Below, in pieces: positions 6,837 to 11,806 of a stretch of DNA of 11,806 nt. A model generated the notes under the pieces. It did not search any database and was not told the DNA's origin. It saw only the letters and a list, made by a program, of their open reading frames with translations. The translations under genes and the position numbers were made by a program. The DNA comes from CAIOSQ01 sp044359885 (GTDB taxonomy: Bacteria; Pseudomonadota; Alphaproteobacteria; CACIAM-22H2): positions 1 through 11,806 of the forward strand of contig JBIKLI010000120.1 of assembly GCA_044359885.1 (NCBI GenBank). Reading direction: 5' to 3'. Numbering within the stretch: position 1 is the first letter of the stretch; each line of letters opens with the position of its first letter.

Positions 6837-7819
6837 GCCGCCATCTCCGCGTGCCAGCATCGGACCCAGTGTCCGGCACCTGGCGCAACCGGCCGGTAGG
6901 CGGGTTCCTCGGCCCGGCAGATGTCGGTCGCGTGCTCGCAGCGCGTGTGGAACCGGCAGCCGCGCAGGCCGGACAGGGGATTGGGCACCGTGCCGCGAAT
7001 CTCCTGCAGCCTGGCATCGGCGCGATCGAGCCGTGGCGTGGACCGCAGCAGGCCCCGGGTGTAAGGGTGCCGCGGCGAGGCGAAGAGCGCGGCCACGGGC
7101 GCCCGCTCGACGATCCGTCCCAGATACATCACCGCCACCTCGTCGGCGGACTCGGCGATCACGCCCAGATCGTGGGTGATCAGCAGGATCGCGGTCGCGA
7201 AACGCCGCTGCAGGGATTTCAGGAGATCGAGGATCTGGGCCTGGATCGTCACGTCCAGGGCCGTCGTGGGCTCGTCGGCGATCAGCAGCTTCGGATCGCA
7301 GCACAGCGCCATCGCGATCATGACGCGCTGGCGCATGCCGCCGCTCAACCGGTGGGGATAATCGTCGATCCGCTGCTCCGGCGACGGGATTCCGACCAGC
7401 CCGAGAAGCTCCACGGCGCGATCGCGGATCTGCCGCTGGGAGAGGTCGCGGTGGATGCCGATCGCTTCGCCGATCTGGAACCCCACCGTGAACACGGGGT
7501 TGAGCGAGGTCATCGGTTCCTGGAATATCATCGCGATGCGATCGCCGCGGATGGCCTGCATCTGGGCGTCGGTCTTGGTCAGCAGTTCCTCGCCGTCGAA
7601 GCGTATCGATCCGGAGACGATCCGGCCTGGAGGCTGGATCAGCCGCATGATCGACAGGCCGGTGACGCTCTTGCCGCAGCCCGACTCGCCCACGATCCCG
7701 AGCGTCTGCCCGGCATCGATCGCGAAGGTGACGCCATCCACTGCGGGGACGTCGCCATCCTCGCTCTTGAAGCGAGTACGCAGGTCTTCGACCTCGAGAA
7801 GCGCCCGGGTCACGCGCAT
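6833..7819 (-). CDS. ABC transporter ATP-binding protein, DppD/OppD type
   Basis: This 328-residue cytoplasmic ATPase powers the adjacent permeases. Walker A is GESGCGKS (44-51), the Q-loop is IFQEPMTSLNP (Q100), the signature is LSGGMRQR (158-165), Walker B is LLIADEP (178-184) and the H-loop is ITHD (H216). All catalytic residues are present. The C-terminal oligopeptide-transporter domain starts near HPYTRGLL (251-258) and has four cysteines, C288, C294, C301 and C321. Mycobacterial DppD carries an iron-sulfur cluster in the equivalent segment. The start MRVTRALLEVEDL is chosen because the domain begins directly after it, although the upstream CGGGAAC is a weak ribosome site. The stop overlaps the mini-frame. 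It precedes the permeases, which reverses the usual dppBCD order, and no second ATPase partner is visible here. Confidence 0.95.
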   Translation of the reverse strand: MRVTRALLEVEDLRTRFKSEDGDVPAVDGVTFAIDAGQTLGIVGESGCGKSVTGLSIMRLIQPPGRIVSGSIRFDGEELLTKTDAQMQAIRGDRIAMIFQEPMTSLNPVFTVGFQIGEAIGIHRDLSQRQIRDRAVELLGLVGIPSPEQRIDDYPHRLSGGMRQRVMIAMALCCDPKLLIADEPTTALDVTIQAQILDLLKSLQRRFATAILLITHDLGVIAESADEVAVMYLGRIVERAPVAALFASPRHPYTRGLLRSTPRLDRADARLQEIRGTVPNPLSGLRGCRFHTRCEHATDICRAEEPAYRPVAPGAGHWVRCWHAEMAA

Positions 7820-7890
7820 GTTCCCGGCAGGTCGCGCGACATGCCTGCCGCAATGGAAATGATTCCGGCGAAACCGCCGCTGCCGCTCAT
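7810..7890 (-). CDS. Possible 26-residue leader frame ahead of the ABC ATPase
   Basis: ATG at 7888-7890 opens a frame starting MSGSGGFAGIISIAAGM, ending about ten residues later with its stop at 7810-7812. It ends inside the first codons of the ATPase gene (10-base overlap), an arrangement seen with coupled leader peptides. A GGGGGAGAG stretch lies upstream, but spacing to the ATG is about 12 bases, longer than ideal. The ATPase itself has a poor ribosome site, so coupling would make sense. No homologue is recognised. Confidence 0.25.
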   Translation of the reverse strand: MSGSGGFAGIISIAAGMSRDLPGTCA

Positions 7891-7929
7891 CGGAACTGTT
7901 CTCTCCCCCGGAGGGAACCCTAATGCACC

Positions 7930-7945
7930 GGCGCACGGCGTGCCA
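7930..7945 (-). promoter_or_regulatory. Weak sigma-54-like or palindromic operator candidate upstream of operon A
   Basis: On the minus strand TGGCACGCCGTGCGCC keeps the GG-N10-GC spacing of sigma-54 -24/-12 elements but lacks TT before the -12 GC. The same bases contain the palindrome GCACGGCGTGC (7933-7943), which could be an operator instead. It lies about 40 bases ahead of the possible leader ATG. This is one partial match in GC-rich DNA. Confidence 0.2.
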
Positions 7946-8288
7946 GCGTGTCGATCACGCCTTCTTCGCGCCTGCGCCCCGCGGCCATCTCCCGGGATGT
8001 TGGGGAGGTGTCGAGCGGGCCACGCGAAACCTGATGCGAAGACTGCTGGACACGACCGACGGCAGGCGCCCCGCGTGCTCTTCCGGCCATTTCGCAGCGC
8101 GGCATTTCCTGAAGACAGCGGGGCGCAGATCCCGCTGCCGCAAACCGGCGATGGCCCGCCGGAATGGCATCGTGCGGGGCCGACGGCAGCCGGTTCATGG
8201 ACAGGAATTCGCCCCGGATCGAGCGCCGATGGACTGCCGCCAGCGACCTGTCGCCATCCCGGCGCCGTGATCGGCCGGTTGCGTCCCG

Positions 8289-8313
8289 GCGTCCGATGCA
8301 TCGGGATGGACGC
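8289..8313 (-). terminator. Hairpin just after the DUF6644-like gene
   Basis: GCGTCC (8289-8294) and GGACGC (8308-8313) form a perfect 6-bp stem with a 13-base loop, whose interior is overlapped by the palindrome CCGATGCATCGG. It starts three bases beyond the stop codon, a sensible place for a transcript end. No U-tract follows, so intrinsic termination is unproven. Confidence 0.35.
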
Positions 8314-8316
8314 AGG

Positions 8317-8811
8317 TCAGAGATAGCCGATCAGCCGTCCCGCCGCGGCCACCATCATCCACAGCGCGAGCGAGCCGGCGACCTGGATGCGTGCGGCCGC
8401 CGGTGCGGTCGCATCCCAGGAGGGCAGGTGGTGGCGCCAGAGGCGGTGGAAGGCGATCGCATTGACGAGCGCCAGCGCGAGCAGGGCCGCCTTCGTCTGA
8501 AAGGCGGGGTTGGCCGCCAGCGGCCGCGCATCGGCGCTGAGCAGCAGCACGCCGGTCGACGTCATCAGAAGGAAGCCCGCGATCAACAGCGGCGCCAGCG
8601 CCGCCGACAGCGCCGCGGCGCCGATCCGTCGCCGCCAGGCGCCGAGCAGCCGCAGGTCCAGCACCACGATGCTGCCGGCGAAAAGCACGAGGCCGAAGAC
8701 ATGGCCGAGATTGGCGATCGGGTAGAGCGCGAAGGAGCCCCGCATCAGCACGCCGAGGCGGGAGGCTTCCAGCGCGGCCGCCCAGGCCGGCGCGTCGGCA
8801 TAGGGCTCCAT
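8317..8811 (-). CDS. DUF6644-like small integral membrane protein
   Basis: This 164-residue protein has four hydrophobic segments, near residues 28-52, 66-92, 104-123 and 142-163. The N-terminal pattern LEASRLGVLMRGSFALYPIANLGHVFGL, followed by DLRLLG (52-57), matches what I remember of the DUF6644 family, often next to DUF6152 genes. His37 in a predicted helix and His122 at the end of the third helix could bind heme in a cytochrome-b561-like bundle, but this is speculation. The start MEPYAD lies seven bases after the DUF6152 stop, so the two are almost certainly co-transcribed. The open frame further upstream is shadow of that gene. No biochemical function is known to me. Confidence 0.82.
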   Translation of the reverse strand: MEPYADAPAWAAALEASRLGVLMRGSFALYPIANLGHVFGLVLFAGSIVVLDLRLLGAWRRRIGAAALSAALAPLLIAGFLLMTSTGVLLLSADARPLAANPAFQTKAALLALALVNAIAFHRLWRHHLPSWDATAPAAARIQVAGSLALWMMVAAAGRLIGYL

Positions 8812-8818
8812 GACCGGT

Positions 8819-9184
8819 TCAGCGCAACTCGACCGTCCTGCCGGCGATGGTGATTCGCTCGGCGCGCATCTCGGAGTCGTGCACGCGGCTGGGATAGCCC
8901 TCGAGCCTCGCCCGTACCCCTGGCCTGAGCGCCTCGGGCGGCAGGCCGCGGTTCTGCATGCGCAAGGGCGGTGCGAGGGTGCAGGTCCAGCGCCTTCCGG
9001 CGTGCATGATCTCGACCTCGCCATGAGGGTTCTCGTATCTGGCGGCGAGGATCTCGCCGTCGATCGTGACGGCCGTGCCGGCGTCGTAGGAGCCCCAGCC
9101 GTGATGGGCCTCGGCCTTGCCGGCGAGGACGATGGCGGAAGCGGCGCCGGAGAGCAGGACGTGGCGGCGGGACAGGTCGGGCAT
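8819..9184 (-). CDS. DUF6152 family exported protein with Tat-like signal
   Basis: This 121-residue precursor begins MPDLSRRHVLLSGAASAIVLAG. The twin arginines, hydrophobic stretch and AEA motif predict Tat or Sec export with cleavage after residue 26. The mature protein starts HHGWGSYDAG, the His-rich start typical of DUF6152. A small beta-rich domain follows (VTIDGEILAARYENPHGEVEI, RWTCTLAPPLRMQNRG, VRARLEGYPSR, MRAERITIAGRTVELR), which resembles OB-fold-like periplasmic domains. The N-terminal His pair suggests copper or other metal binding, by inference only. Three in-frame ATGs compete. The one at 9182-9184 is chosen because GGAG is six bases upstream (9191-9194). It pairs with the downstream membrane protein. 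Confidence 0.85.
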   Translation of the reverse strand: MPDLSRRHVLLSGAASAIVLAGKAEAHHGWGSYDAGTAVTIDGEILAARYENPHGEVEIMHAGRRWTCTLAPPLRMQNRGLPPEALRPGVRARLEGYPSRVHDSEMRAERITIAGRTVELR

Positions 9185-9196
9185 CTTCATCTCCAT

Positions 9197-9718
9197 GCTG
9201 GGGTCCGGCACGAGGCCCCGAGCCGCCGCGATGCCGCGCGGATACGGCCGGGATCCTCGGCGCGGCAGTTCTGGATCAGGACTTCCGGATGACTGCGACC
9301 GGGGTTGTGCCCGGCCTGGTGGCCACGATCGGCGCGAGAGGTCTGAATGCCTTCGGATCGCGGAGAGCGGGGCAGTGCAGCGTGGTCTGGCTCGGTTCCA
9401 TGCGATGTCTCGCCGGCTCGAAATCCAACGCGATGCCGCGCCGGACACATGCCGCCGACGAGGCGGGAATGCTCTCGACCGTCCGGATGCGGTGCCGGAC
9501 GACGGCGACCCTGTGGCCGGCGATGGCGTGCTGCGCTGGATTCGTTTTCGCGTCGCTTCGTCGCGACGAGGTCGGCAGGGAGATGTCCGGCGGCGCGCAT
9601 CGTTGGCTCCGTTCCTGGTTCCCGGGTCCTTCGGATCGCCGGGGAGCCGACGACGGCGGCCGGGCGATCCGTCGCGACGCGGCTGCCCGTCTCCATCCGC
9701 GACGGCCGTCGTCGGACG
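9197..9718. other. Non-coding or undeciphered stretch between the cupin and DUF6152 genes
   Basis: About 520 bases. Open frames run through on both strands: plus 9289-9783, and minus frames ending at 9276 and 9187. None has a recognised domain or good ribosome site, and their codons have fewer third-position G/C than the neighbouring genes. The minus frame ending at 9276 has roughly four-fifths G/C third positions over its last 63 codons and could be a decayed gene tail. I see no transposase or tRNA. Confidence 0.5.
9696..9716 (-). terminator. Hairpin immediately downstream of the cupin gene
   Basis: TCCGCGAC and GTCGTCGGA pair around a GGCC tetraloop, with one bulged T, giving about eight base pairs. 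At its core is the perfect palindrome CGACGGCCGTCG (9700-9711). It begins just past the stop codon. There is no U-tract, so it may only protect the 3' end or be incidental. Confidence 0.35.
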
Positions 9719-10216
9719 TCAGGCCGCGGGCAGTTCGATGCCCGCGGCCCGTGCGGCGGCGCGAACCTCGGGCGGCCAGTTGATGTTTCCGGGATCGCGG
9801 CCGCCGGCGATGCCGACGAGCAGGCCTGGCCCGGCCGACACGTTGCGGAACCCCCTGGACACGCCGGGCGGGATGCTGATCGTGTCCAGGGGATCCAGCA
9901 CCAGCGCCCGCAACCCCGCCGGCCCCCAGAATATCTCCCACCGTCCGGTGATGGCCATGAAGACTTCCTGGGTGAGGTGGTTGTGCAGGGGGGCGGATTT
10001 TCCGGGATCGCAGCGTACGATGTTGAGGTGGAAATCTTCTGCCTGGAGCGGCGCGCCCGGCCGGTGGCCGAGCACGCGGAAGGTGGTGCGTTCGCAGCCC
10101 GGAATACCGGCGTCGATGTAGTCCGGCGTCGGCGTCAGACGGCTGAACCGCGCGACGCGCGCTTCCATTTCCGGAACCGTCGGATTCGCATCGGTGATCG
10201 GCGCGGTGTTGGACAT
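9719..10216 (-). CDS. Cupin domain protein
   Basis: This 165-residue single-domain cupin has its barrel at about 62-136. Motif 1, PLHNHLTQEVFMAITG, supplies H78, H80 and E84 as metal ligands. Motif 2, IPPGVSRGFRN, has Arg121 where the fourth ligand His usually stands, so the metal site has three ligands at most. The N-terminal 60 residues (RFSRLTPTPDYIDAGIPGCERTTFRVLG) look like an extension specific to its subfamily. It could be a small-molecule-binding or sensory cupin, or a dioxygenase/isomerase with an altered site. No substrate is predictable. The start MSNTAPITD is preceded by GGAAG about five bases away. An open frame continues far upstream but is shadow of the nitroreductase-like gene. 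It is 248 bases downstream of that gene and may have its own promoter. Confidence 0.88.
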   Translation of the reverse strand: MSNTAPITDANPTVPEMEARVARFSRLTPTPDYIDAGIPGCERTTFRVLGHRPGAPLQAEDFHLNIVRCDPGKSAPLHNHLTQEVFMAITGRWEIFWGPAGLRALVLDPLDTISIPPGVSRGFRNVSAGPGLLVGIAGGRDPGNINWPPEVRAAARAAGIELPAA

Positions 10217-10464
10217 GGGGGCTTCCGGGGGTGGGAGACAGGGGCTGGACAGGTCGGAGGCGTCGCCGTGGCGGACCGGTATCCCCATCCAGGACCCGTC
10301 TTCAGCGCCGTCATAACGCAGCCGTCTTGCCAATGCGAGGAAGGTCCAAGACATCTCCGGCGAGATTGGAGAGCGAGGCGTGGCTGACTGGAGCCGTGCC
10401 GGCAAGGCCGGGTGGTGTCGACGGGCGGACGCGACGGGGCCGGTGTCATGCACGCCGACTTCGT
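10217..10464 (-). other. Intergenic region between nitroreductase-like and cupin genes
   Basis: 248 bases. It contains a short perfect hairpin CCGGC-AAG-GCCGG at 10399-10411, some 54 bases past the upstream stop and without a T-tract. Minus-strand TTGGAC near the middle resembles a -35 box, but no matching -10 was found at proper spacing. No gene is supported. Confidence 0.5.
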
Positions 10465-11616
10465 TCAGGCAAGGCGGACGAAACTCGCTACCGGCCAGCG
10501 TGGGCTGGGCGGGATCGTTTCGGCACAGTAGCCGATACGGGCCAGCATCTGCACCGTGCCGCCTTCGGGCGCCAAACGGCGGTGGACCTGGGTATAGAGG
10601 CGTTCCATTTCCTGAAACTCCTGCAGTGCCTGGCTCATCGGGTGGAAGGCTATTCCAGAGGCCGTCGCCGCCAGATTGACGCGCAGCCAGTCGGCGCCGA
10701 CGGCCAATTGTTCCTGACGGCTGTTGCCTGGCGTCATTAGCCATACATATCCCATGCCGGTCCGGGCGTTTTCGGTCACGGCGTCGATGCCGCCCTTGTA
10801 GGCGACCGACGTCGGATCGAGGGCCGCTTCGCGGGTCAGGAGGCCGGCGAGCCTGAGCGTCTCCATCATCGGACCACCGAGGTCGATCCCGTCGGGGTTC
10901 GCGTCGATCTCGCGCCGTCCGATCCGGAACAGTTCGACGCTCTCGCGATATGTCCGCGGCGTCTGGAACTCGATCGCGAAGGCTTCGGCTGTCAGGCGGC
11001 GCCAGAATTCGATGTCGGCGGCTGCCACGCTGCCGCCGAAGCGCGCGTTCGGGCGGCCCAATCTCGCCAGGTTCGCGATCGCCTCGGGGGCGACGTTGCG
11101 TGCGGTGTCGTAGGGTTCCTTCGTCGACCGCCGCGCGCGGGCATGCGCGAACAAGGGATCGCGCTCGACCCCTTGATCGCGCACGAACACGACCCGAGCG
11201 ACGGGATTTGCGTCGAGCGCGCGCGGATCGGCGCCATTGGGGAAGGTCGCGACATCGACCCGATAGCCATCATGGGCCGCCGCCATCCGCATCAGCTCGA
11301 GAAAGCATCCAAGTCCGATCGTGATCTGGCGCCCGAACGGATCGGTATGGGGCAGAAGACGATCCAGATGGGCGTATAGCGTGATCTCCCCGGGCGTCCG
11401 GCAGTCGGCGAGCCATGGCTGGCGATTATGGGGATTCGGCGCGAGCAGCGCCCAGGACAGGGCGCGCAGGCGCGGATCCTGTGGCGCACCGGCCTGCGAC
11501 CAGGGCAGGCGCGCGGTGGTGGGCTCGCGCGTCACCTCCCACCCGGCATAGGCCGTGGCGGCGGCGACGGTGCCGCCACCGATCAGTGCCAGGGTTTTCC
11601 GGCGCGAGAGCGACAT
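10465..11616 (-). CDS. Tat-exported Acg-family nitroreductase-like flavoprotein
   Basis: This 383-residue protein begins MSLSRRKTLALIGGGTVAAATAYAGW, a twin-arginine-type signal, predicting a periplasmic or membrane-anchored location. SWALLAPNPHNRQPWLAD (54-71) and the acidic/basic strand EITLYAHLDRLLPHTDPFGRQ match the Acg-like FMN-binding nitroreductase group (mycobacterial Acg relatives). RRSTKEPYD (162-170) is a further family block, as is the C-terminal RIGYCAETIPPSPRWPVASFVR. Relatives are duplicated, degenerate nitroreductase folds, and some are thought to sequester flavin rather than reduce nitro compounds, so activity is uncertain. AGGAGG (11625-11630) eight bases upstream fixes the ATG. 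The frame stays open to the window edge upstream, but that part lacks sensible codon use. Neighbouring genes suggest no specific pathway. Confidence 0.9.
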   Translation of the reverse strand: MSLSRRKTLALIGGGTVAAATAYAGWEVTREPTTARLPWSQAGAPQDPRLRALSWALLAPNPHNRQPWLADCRTPGEITLYAHLDRLLPHTDPFGRQITIGLGCFLELMRMAAAHDGYRVDVATFPNGADPRALDANPVARVVFVRDQGVERDPLFAHARARRSTKEPYDTARNVAPEAIANLARLGRPNARFGGSVAAADIEFWRRLTAEAFAIEFQTPRTYRESVELFRIGRREIDANPDGIDLGGPMMETLRLAGLLTREAALDPTSVAYKGGIDAVTENARTGMGYVWLMTPGNSRQEQLAVGADWLRVNLAATASGIAFHPMSQALQEFQEMERLYTQVHRRLAPEGGTVQMLARIGYCAETIPPSPRWPVASFVRLA

Positions 11617-11806
11617 GGCAGTTTCCTCCTGTGGGTTGGCGAAGACGGGCCGACCGCTCTGGCGCGATCGCCCCTGTGGCGATGCCGGATTCCGCGCGTG
11701 CGGCGCCGGGGACGGAAGGAACGAAGACCGCCACCGGCGCCGGCGGCGTCGTGCGCGCGGGGGGCGGTGGAACCTTCCGGGGCTCGTGGCCGGGTTCGAC
11801 GTCTGG
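11617..11806 (-). promoter_or_regulatory. Upstream region of the nitroreductase-like gene with AGGAGG ribosome site
   Basis: AGGAGG at 11625-11630 is the clearest Shine-Dalgarno in the window. The rest (to the edge) has no stop in minus-strand frames, including one rich in Pro and Ala, so the tail of another gene cannot be ruled out. No promoter boxes were recognised. Confidence 0.45.

Larger units (their letters stand above)
7891..8316 (-). other. Intergenic region between the two gene clusters, expected to hold the operon A promoter
   Basis: About 425 bases without a convincing gene. Open frames exist on both strands, but none shows a recognised domain, a good ribosome site or neighbour-like codon use. 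It should contain the promoter for the transporter-sugar operon. No clear -35/-10 pair was found. An 11-base palindrome near 7933-7943 and a hairpin at 8289-8313 are listed separately. Confidence 0.55.

Noticed and set aside
6284..8326. Plus-strand open frame of 680 codons
   Set aside because: It is antisense to the ABC ATPase and permease, whose motifs are intact on the minus strand. Its composition is typical of antisense translation.
9289..9783. Plus-strand open frame as a gene in the 9.2-9.7 kb gap
   Set aside because: Its 3' part overlaps the cupin gene antisense, it has no upstream ribosome site, and it resembles no family I know. It is kept only as part of the undeciphered-stretch note.
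10399..10411. CCGGC-AAG-GCCGG hairpin as terminator of the nitroreductase-like gene
   Set aside because: It has only a 5-bp stem, no T-tract and lies 54 bases from the stop. Such hairpins are expected by chance at this GC content.
11426..11734. Minus-strand Pro/Ala-rich frame as a small gene or tail of an upstream gene
   Set aside because: It overlaps the nitroreductase-like gene by about 190 bases in another frame, and the AGGAGG site clearly serves that gene.

Overview
The window is very GC-rich and densely coding. Its codons favour G or C at the third position, it has strong GGAG-type ribosome binding sites, and its genes abut or overlap. The gene families (dipeptide-type ABC transporter, COG3618 lactonase, RhaM mutarotase, enolase-superfamily dehydratase, DUF6152/DUF6644 pair, Acg-type nitroreductase) suggest a high-GC proteobacterium, most likely an alphaproteobacterium. 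That placement is an inference from gene content, not a phylogeny. Every gene I can support lies on the minus strand, so transcription runs from right to left. Long open frames on the plus strand are shadows produced by the base composition.

Operon A runs from about 7890 down past base 1. In transcription order it contains: a possible 26-codon leader frame; an oligopeptide-type ABC ATPase (6833-7819); a 13-codon mini-frame bridging ATPase and permease; two permeases (5842-6795 and 4940-5833); an enolase-superfamily dehydratase (3720-4883); an L-rhamnose mutarotase-type protein (3391-3696); a DHDPS/NAL-family lyase (2450-3361); a COG3618 amidohydrolase/lactonase (1512-2408); and a GMC flavoprotein oxidoreductase cut by the window edge (1-1502). 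Gaps are at most 56 bases.

The enzymes make a coherent non-phosphorylating oxidative sugar pathway: anomer interconversion (mutarotase), oxidation to a lactone (GMC enzyme), lactone opening (amidohydrolase), dehydration to a 2-keto-3-deoxy acid (enolase superfamily), and cleavage or further dehydration (DHDPS-family enzyme). The permeases and ATPase would import the sugar or a small oligomer. Three of the enzymes carry substitutions at family signature positions: KxH for KxK in the dehydratase, QDVP for YNVP in the lyase, and SNFP for SDWP in the lactonase. The transporter has no substrate-binding protein and no second ATPase in the window. The substrate is therefore not predictable from close homologues I know. 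A deoxy- or pentose-type sugar is the best guess.

Cluster B (11616 down to 8317) is less tightly packed: a Tat-exported Acg-type nitroreductase-like flavoprotein, a cupin, about 530 bases with no convincing gene, then a compact pair of a Tat/Sec-exported DUF6152 protein and a four-helix DUF6644-like membrane protein. Its function is unknown. About 425 bases (7891-8316) separate the two clusters and should hold the operon A promoter. I saw no RNA genes, insertion sequences, CRISPR arrays or transcriptional regulators.
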